A stretch of 64,000 nt of DNA from Catenulispora rubra (GTDB lineage: Bacteria > Actinomycetota > Actinomycetes > Streptomycetales > Catenulisporaceae): the NCBI RefSeq assembly GCF_015356825.1, contig NZ_JAACYW010000016.1, positions 17,237 through 81,236 of the forward strand. Direction: 5' to 3'. The stretch's first letter is position 1; each line of letters opens with the position of its first letter. The notes beneath the pieces are model-generated. The model was not told the DNA's origin and did no database searches. It saw only the letters and a list, made by a program, of their open reading frames with translations. The translations under genes were made by a program, and so were the position numbers. Positions 17,137 through 25,015 of the stretch are shown piece after piece.

Positions 17137-17210
17137 CTCGAAGTTTTTCGAAGCAGCCTCAGCTTGCCCCCTGTTTCGAAGTCTGTCAATCTAGAAGCAT
17201 GTCGAAACAG
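17137..17210. promoter_or_regulatory. Divergent promoter with clustered TTCGAA boxes
   Basis: CTCGAAG at 17137-17143, TTTCGAAG at 17146-17153 and 17174-17181, and TCGAAAC at 17202-17208. CTGTTTCGA (17171-17179) and TCGAAACAG (17202-17210) are a perfect 9-bp inverted repeat with a 22-bp spacer, the second arm lying inside the first codons of arsR. This is a likely ArsR operator set controlling both arsR and the leftward CCG-peptide unit. Confidence 0.6.
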
Positions 17211-17579
17211 AAGGAGCTGCCGCTGCTGGAGGCCGAGACCTCCGCCCCGTGCTGCGAGCCCCTTGCCGAGCACTCCATCTCCACCGCCGACGCGATCGCC
17301 CTGGCGCCCGCGTTCAAGGCCCTCGGCGACCCGATCCGCCTGCAACTGCTGTCCCAGATCGCCTCCGCCCCCGAAGGCGAGACCTGCGTGTGCGACCTGA
17401 ACGTCGGCTTCGACGTCTCCGGCCCCACCATCAGCCACCACCTCAAAGTCCTCCGCGAAGCCGGCCTCATCGAAGGCGAACGCCGCGGAACCTGGGTCTA
17501 CTACACCGCCGTCCGCGAGAAGATGTCCGCCCTGGCCGGATTGCTCAACGCCGCCGAAACTGCCGTCGTAGGTGCCTGA
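17199..17579 (+). CDS. arsR: ArsR-family metalloregulator (second copy)
   Basis: A 126-residue winged-helix repressor. TCVCDLNVGFDVSGPTISHH is the metal box with the CxC pair, followed by LKVLREAGLIEGERRGTWVY. It also has APCCEP near residue 17, an extra vicinal Cys pair not seen in the first ArsR of this island. I chose ATG 17199 (MSKQKELPLL); the longer frame upstream crosses the divergent promoter. It is divergent from the 50-aa protein, CCG peptide and peptidase-flavoprotein, and TTCGAA boxes fill the shared region, so it most likely represses them until arsenite or antimonite binds. Confidence 0.9.
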   Translation: MSKQKELPLLEAETSAPCCEPLAEHSISTADAIALAPAFKALGDPIRLQLLSQIASAPEGETCVCDLNVGFDVSGPTISHHLKVLREAGLIEGERRGTWVYYTAVREKMSALAGLLNAAETAVVGA

Positions 17580-17675
17580 CCTGTGGTTACTACGCAGTCG
17601 GGTTGTCCTGATGGTCATGGGCAGAGCGTGGCGGTCTGCTAGATCGTGCTCACCGTCGACCCACAAAATAGAGCC

Positions 17676-17702
17676 GGTGGAACCAGATGGACTGGTTCCA
17701 CC
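17676..17702. terminator. Hairpin between arsR and the ATP-grasp gene
   Basis: GGTGGAACCAG, loop ATGGA, CTGGTTCCACC: a perfect 11-bp stem between the convergent arsR (ends 17579) and ATP-grasp gene (ends 17760). It can terminate either strand. Confidence 0.6.
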
Positions 17703-17712
17703 AGCTAGATAC

Positions 17713-17757
17713 GGGTGCGCCGCCAGGGACGTGAACCCCGAATCCGCGGACTAAGAG
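17713..17757 (-). other. Degenerate 3' half of a tRNA-Lys(CUU) gene, possible attachment-site remnant
   Basis: On the minus strand the stretch runs from CTCTTA (anticodon loop of tRNA-Lys) through CGGGGTTCACGTCCCTG (a good T-arm: 5-bp stem, 7-nt TTCACGT loop) to GCGGCGCACC (acceptor strand, discriminator A). From memory of actinomycete tRNA-Lys(CUU) genes the T-arm and acceptor part match closely and the anticodon-to-T-arm part matches in most positions. No 5' half is present, so it is not a functional tRNA. Integrative elements often leave such 3' fragments at att sites. Confidence 0.5.
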
Positions 17758-17759
17758 CG

Positions 17760-19280
17760 CTACGAGGAGCGCACCACCAAGTTGCCCAGCGCGCACTCCT
17801 GCACGGTGGCCAGTGTGCGGTCGTAGAAGTCGCGGGCCTCCTGCGGGGAGCGGCCGATGGCGACGAGGCCATACTTGCCGAATTCGGCGAGGGCGCCGAG
17901 GGCGAACAGGAGGGTGCCGGTCTGGGTGTCGGGGTCGTAGTGGAGGCCGGCGTTGATGGTGGCGCTGACTAGTTCCTTGACCGTGGTGCCCACGAGGTCT
18001 GGGACGTGGATGCGGTCGCTGGCCACGTAGGCGCGGGGGAGGCCGTCGCGGCCTTGGTAGGCGCCTGAGACGTCGTCGTGTACGCCTGCCACCACTGTGT
18101 TTATGAAGTGGAACGGGGCGGTCGCGCCGCCTCTGCGGAGGTTGATCTCCAGCGCGGTCACGGCTGCGTCCGGGTTGAGGGTGTCGGCTAGGAAGTCGAT
18201 GCTCAGATGGCCGATGACGCCGTGGTCGGCAAGCTCGCGGCCGATGGTCAGTGCCGCTTCCTGTACGCGCTGGCGGTAGCTCTCGTGCGCGGGGAAGGAG
18301 CAGCCGACGAAGGTCTGGTCGTCTGCGCCGCCGAGGATCTGATCGTGGGTGGAGATCACGTGGACGGTGCCGGTGGGATGGATGAGCAGCTGTGCCGACG
18401 GGGACTGGAGTCCTTCGGTGCTGAGGTATTCCTCGACGATTCCGCCCATCACGGTCAGCTTCTGGACGAAGCCGCTCCAGTCGTCGCCCGGCGGTTGGAC
18501 CTCGTGGCGCAGCTTCCGGGAGATGAGGTCGGGGGAATCCGGCGCTTCGCTGCTGGAGAACGTGAACACCGCGTTGCCGGCGCCGGCGAAGCTCTCGTTG
18601 AGCTTGATGACCGCGCGGCGCAGCCCCGGGTCCGCCTGTTTGAGGGCGGCGAGTGCGCTGACGAGAGCTTCTTCGCTGTGCAGGTCCTCGAAGCCGGACG
18701 GCGTGGCCACTCCGGTGGACCGGAACAGCTGGCGTCCGCGGCTCTTGTTGCCGATCTTCTGGAGGTCGGGATCGCAGGAGTACAGCGGAATGCCGAGCCG
18801 GTGCGCCAAGTCGCGTTCGGCCGATGTGCTGTTGTAGGTGACAAGGTACGCGGCGTCGTGATCGGGTAAAGCCTGGCGGATTCGTTCGATCAATTCCGGG
18901 TTCTGGAGGACCTTTTCGGTCAGTGGCCGCGGCGTGTCGTCGTCGCAATCAAGCATGTGCAGACGATCGGTGAGGTCCATTCCAGACAGCCCCGGGATCG
19001 CGTCCAGCGTATATGCGAGAATATCCGGATCGATTTGCCGGCTGGTGACGTACACGACCCTGGCCTCTGGCACCGTGAGGCGCGACAGCTCGAAGAGCAG
19101 CCGCTGCTCGAAGTGGATGGCGCCCGGGAACTTGCGCAGCTCATCGGGGTGCACGGTGAGGCTCGGGACGATCACGGTGGTCGCGGTATGTGCTCGTTCT
19201 GGATCGCTGAGCACGGCCTTGAGGCGGGCCTTCATGATGTCGGCGACGCCGTCAACGGTCGAATTGTCGATCATTTCCAT
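17760..19280 (-). CDS. PGM1-type ATP-grasp peptide ligase
   Basis: A 506-residue enzyme of the ATP-grasp superfamily related to the peptide ligase of pheganomycin biosynthesis. The first about 160 residues are the pre-ATP-grasp region (VIVPSLTVHPDELRKFPG, VVYVTSRQIDPDILAYTLD). The ATP-grasp part includes GNKSRGRQLFRSTGVATPSG, AVIKLNESFAGAGNAVF (phosphate-binding loop), GGIVEEYL, VISTHDQIL and the metal site ALEINLRRGGATAPF. Such enzymes activate a carboxylate as an acyl phosphate and couple it to an amine. It follows cysN on the same strand after 134 bp, so it may be the last gene of that operon. Its stop touches the tRNA-Lys fragment. Confidence 0.82.
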   Translation of the reverse strand: MEMIDNSTVDGVADIMKARLKAVLSDPERAHTATTVIVPSLTVHPDELRKFPGAIHFEQRLLFELSRLTVPEARVVYVTSRQIDPDILAYTLDAIPGLSGMDLTDRLHMLDCDDDTPRPLTEKVLQNPELIERIRQALPDHDAAYLVTYNSTSAERDLAHRLGIPLYSCDPDLQKIGNKSRGRQLFRSTGVATPSGFEDLHSEEALVSALAALKQADPGLRRAVIKLNESFAGAGNAVFTFSSSEAPDSPDLISRKLRHEVQPPGDDWSGFVQKLTVMGGIVEEYLSTEGLQSPSAQLLIHPTGTVHVISTHDQILGGADDQTFVGCSFPAHESYRQRVQEAALTIGRELADHGVIGHLSIDFLADTLNPDAAVTALEINLRRGGATAPFHFINTVVAGVHDDVSGAYQGRDGLPRAYVASDRIHVPDLVGTTVKELVSATINAGLHYDPDTQTGTLLFALGALAEFGKYGLVAIGRSPQEARDFYDRTLATVQECALGNLVVRSS

Positions 19281-19414
19281 TCTTCGTCTTCGGTGATAGC
19301 GCGTACGGCGGAAAGCCCATCGCTGATGAGGATTCGACGGGCATTCTCAGCCTAGCGATCAGTGACCCGGTTCTCTGGGAACTCGGCGAGGCCGATCGGG
19401 CGAAACCGCATCGA

Positions 19415-20716
19415 CTACGCGGGCCCCTCCGTGTGCAGCCCCGCGGTCAGCGTGTCCCCGCCGGCCGGATCGATCAGCAGGAACGAGCCGGTGTCCCGGT
19501 GGTCGCGATAGTCGTCCATGGCCACCGGCTCGGCCGTGCGCAGCAGTACCCGCCCGATGTCGTTCATGCGCAGGCGCCCGCGCTCGCCGTCGGTGGGCTC
19601 GACGCGCGCGAGGGTGTCCACGGCGATCGAATACGGGATGTCGGTGACGACCGCCCGCACGGTCCGGGTGGTGTGCTTGAGCAGCACCTTGTCGCCGGTA
19701 CTGAGAGGCCGCTCGGCAAGGTGCACGGCGGTCGCTGCGACGTCCCGGGTCATCTGCGGCAGAGGATCCGCGGCGATCATGTCGCCCCGGGAGACGTCGA
19801 CGTCGTCCGCCAGCCGGACGGCGACCGACTGCGGCGCCTGGGCCTCGTCGTACGGCTCGCCCAGGACATCGAGCGCTGCGATGGTGGTCGTGATCCCGGC
19901 GGGCAGGATCGTGACGGGGTCGCCCACACGGAGCCGACCGGAGGTCAGCTGCCCGGCGTAGCCCCGGTACTCCCGGTGGCCAGAGGTCCTGGCGCGGATC
20001 ACGTACTGCACCGGCAGCCGGGCCGGCCGCGCCGCCGGATCGGCTCCGATCGGTGCGGTCTCGAGCTTCTCCAACAGCGTCGGGCCCTGATACCACGGCA
20101 TGCCGGTGGAGGGCGTCACCACGTTGTCCCCGTGCAGCGCGCTGACCGGGACGGCGTCCACGTGGAGCACGTCAAGAGCGGCGGCGTACCGGGTGAACTC
20201 CTCGGTGATCGCCGCGAAGACCGGCTCGGCATGTCCGACCAGATCCATCTTGTTGACCACGAGGACCACGTGCGGGACTCCGAGCAGCGCGGCCACGGCG
20301 GTGTGCCGGCGGGTCTGCTCGCCCAGGCCGGCGCGGGCATCGACCAGGATGAGAGCGACCTCGGCCGTCGAGGCGCCGGTGACCATGTTGCGGGTGTACT
20401 GAACGTGCCCCGGCGTGTCCGCCAGGATGAAGCGCCGGCGGGGCGTCGCGAAGTGCCGGTAAGCGACGTCGATCGTGATCCCCTGCTCGCGCTCGGCGCG
20501 CAGACCGTCGGTGAACAGGGCCAGGTCGGGCGTGTCCAGGCCGCGGACCTGGGAGGCCTCGACGACGGCCGCCAGCTGGTCGGTCAGCAGCGACTGGGAG
20601 TCGTGCAGCAGGCGACCGACCAGTGTCGACTTGCCGTCGTCCACAGAGCCGGCGGTCACCAGACGCAGCAGCGAGGCCGCCTCGGCCGGTGTTGTCGGCG
20701 TTGTCGGCGTCCCCAT
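19415..20716 (-). CDS. cysN: Sulfate adenylyltransferase large subunit (GTPase)
   Basis: A 433-residue GTPase that powers ATP sulfurylase, forming adenylyl sulfate from sulfate and ATP with CysD. GTPase motifs: GSVDDGKSTLVGRLL (P-loop), DTPGHVQYTRN (G3) and VVNKMDLV (G4), with EREQGITIDVAYR as the switch region. Domains 2 and 3 follow from about residue 230. There is no fused APS kinase, which is encoded separately here. I chose ATG 20716 (MGTPTTPTT); the longer frame is a shadow of cysD. Its start shares one base with the cysD stop (TGATG). Confidence 0.93.
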   Translation of the reverse strand: MGTPTTPTTPAEAASLLRLVTAGSVDDGKSTLVGRLLHDSQSLLTDQLAAVVEASQVRGLDTPDLALFTDGLRAEREQGITIDVAYRHFATPRRRFILADTPGHVQYTRNMVTGASTAEVALILVDARAGLGEQTRRHTAVAALLGVPHVVLVVNKMDLVGHAEPVFAAITEEFTRYAAALDVLHVDAVPVSALHGDNVVTPSTGMPWYQGPTLLEKLETAPIGADPAARPARLPVQYVIRARTSGHREYRGYAGQLTSGRLRVGDPVTILPAGITTTIAALDVLGEPYDEAQAPQSVAVRLADDVDVSRGDMIAADPLPQMTRDVAATAVHLAERPLSTGDKVLLKHTTRTVRAVVTDIPYSIAVDTLARVEPTDGERGRLRMNDIGRVLLRTAEPVAMDDYRDHRDTGSFLLIDPAGGDTLTAGLHTEGPA

Positions 20717-21699
20717 CAGAAGTAGCCCTCGCGCTTGCGGTCCTCCATGGCGGCCTCGGACAGCCGGTCGTCGGCGCGCGTCGCGCCGCGCTCGGACAGG
20801 CGGGAGCCGGAGACCTCGGCGATGACGGCCGGGATGTCGAAGGCCGCGGAGTCGACGGCTCCGGTGCAGGACATGTCGCCGACGGTGCGATAGCGAACCT
20901 GGCGGCGGGTCAGCACCTCGCCGTTCGCCGGGCCGCCCCACGCGCCGGCGGCCAGCCACATCCCGTCGCGCAGGAACACCTCGCGCTCGTGGGCGAAGTA
21001 GATCTCCGGCAGGTCGATGCCCTCGCGCTCGATGTACCGCCACACATCGAGTTCGGTCCAATTGCTCAACGGGAAGACCCGGACATGTTCCCCCGGGCGG
21101 TGGCGGCCGTTGTAGAGCGACCACAGCTCCGGCCGCTGGCGGCGCGGGTCCCAGGCGCCGAACTCGTCGCGCAAGGAGAAGATCCGCTCCTTGGCGCGGG
21201 CTCGCTCTTCATCCCGGCGGGCGCCGCCCAGGACCGCGTCGAAGCGGCGGCGCTCGATCTCCGTCAGCAGCGGGAGCGTCTGCAACTGGTTGCGGCTGCC
21301 GTCGGCACGCTCGGCCAGCCGGCCGTCGTCGATGTAATCCTGGACGGAGGCCACCAACAGGCGCAGCTCGTGCTTGGCGGCCGTCCGGTCGCGGAAGTCG
21401 ACGACCTCCGCGAAGTTGTGGCCGGTGTCCACGTGCAGCAGCGGGAAGGGGACCGGCGCGGGCCGGAACGCCTTCATCGCCAGGTGGAGCAGCACGGCGG
21501 AGTCCTTGCCGCCGGAGAACAGGAGCACCGGCTTGTCGAACTCGCCGGCCACCTCGCGAATGATGTGGACCGATTCCGCCTCCAGGATGTCGAGGTAGGG
21601 CAGTCGGCCGGTGGGAACCGGGCTCCGGGCGGCGGTGCGCGCCGCGTCGCCTGCCTCGATGGTCAAACGGTCCTCCGAGGGGCTCAGGGACGGCTTCAC
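20716..21699 (-). CDS. cysD: Sulfate adenylyltransferase small subunit
   Basis: A 327-residue PP-loop adenylyltransferase. VLLFSGGKDSAVLLHLAMKAF is the ATP pyrophosphatase motif; LHVDTGHNFAEVVDFRD, GGARRDEERARAKERIFS and FPLSNWTELDVWRYIERE are CysD signatures, and the C-terminal RLSERGATRADDR..EDRKREGYF is typical. I chose the GTG at 21699, which overlaps the cysC stop (GTGA). Together with CysN and CysC it makes PAPS. In an NRPS cluster that also encodes a sulfotransferase this is most simply read as dedicated sulfate-donor supply. Confidence 0.93.
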   Translation of the reverse strand: MKPSLSPSEDRLTIEAGDAARTAARSPVPTGRLPYLDILEAESVHIIREVAGEFDKPVLLFSGGKDSAVLLHLAMKAFRPAPVPFPLLHVDTGHNFAEVVDFRDRTAAKHELRLLVASVQDYIDDGRLAERADGSRNQLQTLPLLTEIERRRFDAVLGGARRDEERARAKERIFSLRDEFGAWDPRRQRPELWSLYNGRHRPGEHVRVFPLSNWTELDVWRYIEREGIDLPEIYFAHEREVFLRDGMWLAAGAWGGPANGEVLTRRQVRYRTVGDMSCTGAVDSAAFDIPAVIAEVSGSRLSERGATRADDRLSEAAMEDRKREGYF

Positions 21700-22259
21700 G
21701 CCAGGCCGCGTTCGACGAGCAGCGCCCAGACGGCGTCGACCGAACCTTCGATCGTCAGCTCGTGGGTGTGCAGCCGCAGGTCCGGCGATTCCGGGACTTC
21801 GTAGGGGTCGTCGACGCCGGTGAGACCGGACAGCAGGCCGGCGGCCTGTTTGGCGTACAGGCCCTTCACGTCGCGCACGGCGCAGACCTCGAGCGGCGCG
21901 GCGACGTGGACCTCCAGGTACGGGGCGGCGCAGGCCGCGTGACGCTCGCGGACCGTGGCCCGGGACATGGCGTAGGGCGCGATCACCGGGACCAGGACCT
22001 TGACCCCCTGGGTCGCCAGCAACTCGGCCACGAACCCGATCCTCAAAACGTTGGTCTGCCGGTCCTCCTTGGAGAAGCCCAGGTCCGCGCATAAGCGCTG
22101 ACGCATCTCGTCGCCGTCCAGAATCTGGGTCCGGTGGCCCCGGTCGACCAGCCGCTCCGCCAGCGCTTGAGCGATGGTGCTCTTTCCAGAACTGGGCAGC
22201 CCGGTCAGCCACACAGTGGCGCCGGAGACCCTGACATCCTCGTCACTCGGTGTGGGCAC
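21696..22259 (-). CDS. cysC: Adenylyl-sulfate kinase
   Basis: A 187-residue kinase that phosphorylates adenylyl sulfate to PAPS. GLPSSGKSTIAQAL is the Walker A loop; LDGDEMRQRLCADLGFSKEDR, then RIGFVAELLATQGVKVLVPVIAPY, and KGLYAKQAAG (lid) are characteristic. It is the first gene of the cysC-cysD-cysN operon and is divergent from the MFS gene across 99 bp. Confidence 0.93.
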   Translation of the reverse strand: MPTPSDEDVRVSGATVWLTGLPSSGKSTIAQALAERLVDRGHRTQILDGDEMRQRLCADLGFSKEDRQTNVLRIGFVAELLATQGVKVLVPVIAPYAMSRATVRERHAACAAPYLEVHVAAPLEVCAVRDVKGLYAKQAAGLLSGLTGVDDPYEVPESPDLRLHTHELTIEGSVDAVWALLVERGLA

Positions 22260-22358
22260 CTAAGCAAAGTAGCGCGCGGCAACGAATCGGGCACCTCTTG
22301 CTTTCTCAGAGTCCTGTGATAGTGGTGCCGGCGGTGCCGCGTCGTCCATGATGGCGGC

Positions 22359-23699
22359 ATGCCGAAGCCGAAGGGCCCCGCGACGGTCGGTGGCGCACCC
22401 GGGCCACGCCGGTCCCTGTTGGCTCGCAACCGGGACTTCCGCTGGTTCTGGGCCGGACAGACCGTCTCGGTGGTCGGCGCCCAGGTGACCGCGGTAGCTC
22501 TGCCGCTGACTGCGGCGCTCACGCTCGGCGCGGGGCCGGGCGCCGTGGGCGCGATCGCGGCCGCCACCTACCTGCCCAACGTGGCCTTTCCGCTGTTCGC
22601 CGGGCACTGGATCGAGAAGTGCCGGCGCCGGCCGGTGATGATCGGCGCCGACGTGGCGCGCGCCGTCCTGGTCGCCGCCGTCCCCGTGGCCTACCTGCTG
22701 CACCACCTCTCGCTGGCGCTGCTGGCGGGGGTCGCGTTCGGGGTCGGCGGCGCCAGCGTGGTCTTCGACGTCGCGAGCTTCGCCTACATCCCGGACCTGG
22801 TCGGCGAGCAGGACCTGGGCGGCGCCAACCAGGCGATGCAGGGTTCGACGACCGCGGCCCAGGTGAGCGGTCCGGGCCTGGCGGGCCTGACGGTGCAGCT
22901 GGCGGGCCCGGCCCTGGCCATGGTGGTGAACGCGGCGAGCTACGTCGGCAGCGTGGCCGGGATCGCGGCCGGCCGGTCGGAGTCCCGGCCACCGCCCGGG
23001 CAGACCCGCAAAGGCCTGCTCGAGGGGGTCCGGCAGCTGTTGACGAACCCTTATCTACGAGGCCTGACAGCGCATGCCGCGCTCTACAACGTCGGCTCGC
23101 AGATGCTGACGGTCAACCTGGTGATCTGGCTGACGAAGGTGCGGCACACCTCGGTCGGGGTCTACGGCCTGGCCCTGTCGGCGACCGGAGCCGGTGCGTT
23201 CGTCGGCACCATGGGGGTGCTGCGCCTCATGGGCCGCGTCGGATTCGGCCGGGCCTATGCCGGCGCTCTGCTGCTGTTCGCGGGGCTGCCGCTGGCCCTG
23301 GCGGCGCTGCCGTTCAGCGGGAACGCGCTCGGCGCCGCGGTCGCCGCGGTGGAAGTGGTCGCCGGTGTCGGGCTCGGCGCGGCCAACGTGCTGTCCACCA
23401 CGCTGCGCCAGGCGGTGATCCCGCGCGGCGCGCTCGCCCGGTCGATCGGGAGCTACCGGATGCTGATATTCGGCGTCATCCCGCTGGGCGGCGGACTCGG
23501 CGGGGCGATCGGGCAGGTTTTCGGTGCCCGCGCCGGTGTGGCTGCCGGGACCGCCGCCATGGCCTTGTCGGCGCTGCCCATGCTCGGGTCGCGGATCAGG
23601 GCACTGAGGTCTCCGGGGGACGCCCGCACCGACCAGGCGTTACCCTTGGCTCCGGCGCTCGACAGTGCCGTCGGTGCGAGCAGTGAATCCGTATCCTGA
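22359..23699 (+). CDS. MFS transporter, EntS-like exporter type
   Basis: A 446-residue inner-membrane protein with about twelve hydrophobic segments. FRWFWAGQTVSVVGAQVTAVALP is the family start, and GHWIEKCRRRPVMIGADVARA is the loop 2-3 signature of the MFS_3 (enterobactin exporter-like) group. It is divergent from cysC and lies immediately before the biosynthetic operon; the first copy of the twin operator overlaps its last codons. The likely role is export of the cluster product, or self-resistance. Drug-efflux members of the same group cannot be excluded. Confidence 0.88.
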   Translation: MPKPKGPATVGGAPGPRRSLLARNRDFRWFWAGQTVSVVGAQVTAVALPLTAALTLGAGPGAVGAIAAATYLPNVAFPLFAGHWIEKCRRRPVMIGADVARAVLVAAVPVAYLLHHLSLALLAGVAFGVGGASVVFDVASFAYIPDLVGEQDLGGANQAMQGSTTAAQVSGPGLAGLTVQLAGPALAMVVNAASYVGSVAGIAAGRSESRPPPGQTRKGLLEGVRQLLTNPYLRGLTAHAALYNVGSQMLTVNLVIWLTKVRHTSVGVYGLALSATGAGAFVGTMGVLRLMGRVGFGRAYAGALLLFAGLPLALAALPFSGNALGAAVAAVEVVAGVGLGAANVLSTTLRQAVIPRGALARSIGSYRMLIFGVIPLGGGLGGAIGQVFGARAGVAAGTAAMALSALPMLGSRIRALRSPGDARTDQALPLAPALDSAVGASSESVS

Positions 23700-23757
23700 T
23701 ACACGGCTAATCCGTATCCTGATACACCTTTGCCGAGGGGCCGGCATGCCCTAGTAT
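23686..23757 (+). promoter_or_regulatory. Twin palindromic operator and promoter of the NRPS operon
   Basis: AATCCGTATCCTGATACAC occurs twice exactly (23686-23704, 23709-23727; 23-bp period). Each contains the palindrome GTATC-CT-GATAC. One base later comes TTTGCC (23729-23734), a 17-bp spacer and TAGTAT (23752-23757), a good -35/-10 pair 42 bp ahead of the mbtH-like start. Sites abutting the -35 suggest an activator, although a repressor is possible. A third half-site GTATCCG overlaps the -10. Confidence 0.6.
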
Positions 23758-23799
23758 CCGTGAGGGATCGAGCGCACCGTTCTTCCGGGAAGGCCGCGA

Positions 23800-24003
23800 A
23801 TGCCTGCCATTGCCGCCATTGAACCGATCTACGCCGTAGTGGTCAACATCGAAGAGCAGTACTCGGTCTGGCCCGCGGACCGCGAGGTCCCGGCCGGTTG
23901 GCGCGCCGTCGGCACGACGGGCACCAAGCAGGAGTGCCTGGATCACATCGGCCGGGTCTGGACCGACATGAGACCCGCGAGTCTTCGCGACGCGCAGGGT
24001 TAG
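23800..24003 (+). CDS. MbtH-like protein
   Basis: A 67-residue chaperone that binds and activates NRPS adenylation domains. The invariant pattern is present: [22 protein letters not shown] and a second Trp in [11 protein letters not shown]. It is the first gene of the operon, directly behind the twin operator, so it is made together with the three adenylation-domain proteins downstream. Confidence 0.93.
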   Translation: MPAIAAIEPIYAVVVNIEEQYSVWPADREVPAGWRAVGTTGTKQECLDHIGRVWTDMRPASLRDAQG

Positions 24004-24007
24004 CGAC

Positions 24008-25015
24008 GTGGCGGTGAGGGTCTGGCCCGTGACGTCCGCGTCCGCACCAGGGCTGACGATCGCTGTCGGTACGGCCGCCAACGCCACCGAGGAATGGGCC
24101 GAGCAGGTCGCCGAACTCACCCGCGCCGCCTATGCCGGATCCGATCCCTGGCCGGTCCTGCCGGCTCCCGACGGGGTGAAGGAGAGTGCTGAGTCAGTAC
24201 TGCGCTTCGTCGGTCGCGGCGGCATGGTGTGGACCGCCACGGATCCGGCGGGCGGCGATCTGGTCGCGGTCCTGCGGACCGAGCCGCGGGCTGAGCCGTC
24301 CGGCCTCCTCGCCTGGTTCGTGTCCCGGGTGGGGACCGCTGCGGCATGTCGGGGGAGAGGTGTGGGTCGAAGGCTGTTGGCGGCGGTGGAGCAGGCCGCG
24401 ATCCGGCACGCGGTGGCCGTTGTCCGGCTGGACGCCGTCATCGAGCGCTGCGTCCCGCCGTTCTACGCGGCGCTGGGCTACCGTGTGGTCGCGCACCATC
24501 TGGCCGAAGACGACAAGCTGCTGACCGAGGTGGCGATGGAACGCGCCCCGGTGCCCGAGCGCCGGGCGTGCCCTCCGTTCCCGATGACGAATCCCGTGAC
24601 GGCTGCCACGCAGGATCCCCAAGAACCGGCTACCGCTGTCCTGCTGTGGTTTCTGGACGGTGCTTCTCTGGCCGCGCTGACCTGCCCGGAATCCGACACG
24701 CTCGCCTCAGCCCTCGCCTACGCGCGGCGCGTTCTGGGCCGGGACCTGCCGCTGGCCGGTGCGGATCTGTGGCGCGGGGCCCCGCAGGATTTCACCGACA
24801 CGGTGCGCGCGATTCCCGGTGCGAGGACCGAACGCGGGACGCCCGTGCTCCGTTTCTCCGGCGGGAGGGCTGACAACCCGGCCCACCTCATGCCGCGCAC
24901 GCACCATCGGGACCTGTGGGCCGCCTTCCGCCCCGCTCCCGGCACCGAACCACCGATCACTTCTTTCCCTGTCATGCCGCCGAGACAGCCGCCGAGACAA
25001 AGGAGCGTTCGTTGA
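24008..25015 (+). CDS. GNAT-family acetyltransferase with a C-terminal extension
   Basis: A 335-residue protein from a GTG start. Residues about 20-180 form a GNAT fold with the acetyl-CoA loop RGRGVGRRLLAAVEQAA and FYAALGYRVVAHHL. Residues about 200-335 are an extra alpha/beta region (TAVLLWFLDGASLAALTC, VRAIPGARTERGTPVL, HHRDLWAAFRP) that I do not recognise. A substrate cannot be read from sequence; amine acetylation of the product or of an intermediate, possibly for self-protection, is a reasonable guess. It follows the mbtH-like gene by 4 nt and its stop overlaps the next TTG start. Confidence 0.78.
   Translation: MAVRVWPVTSASAPGLTIAVGTAANATEEWAEQVAELTRAAYAGSDPWPVLPAPDGVKESAESVLRFVGRGGMVWTATDPAGGDLVAVLRTEPRAEPSGLLAWFVSRVGTAAACRGRGVGRRLLAAVEQAAIRHAVAVVRLDAVIERCVPPFYAALGYRVVAHHLAEDDKLLTEVAMERAPVPERRACPPFPMTNPVTAATQDPQEPATAVLLWFLDGASLAALTCPESDTLASALAYARRVLGRDLPLAGADLWRGAPQDFTDTVRAIPGARTERGTPVLRFSGGRADNPAHLMPRTHHRDLWAAFRPAPGTEPPITSFPVMPPRQPPRQRSVR

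Noticed and set aside
17713..17757. A functional tRNA gene
   Set aside because: Only the anticodon loop to acceptor 3' strand is present; the 5' acceptor and D-arm are missing.
17760..19280. A pheganomycin-type RiPP pathway around the PGM1-like ligase
   Set aside because: No precursor-peptide gene is visible beside it; its neighbours are sulfate-activation genes and the NRPS cluster.
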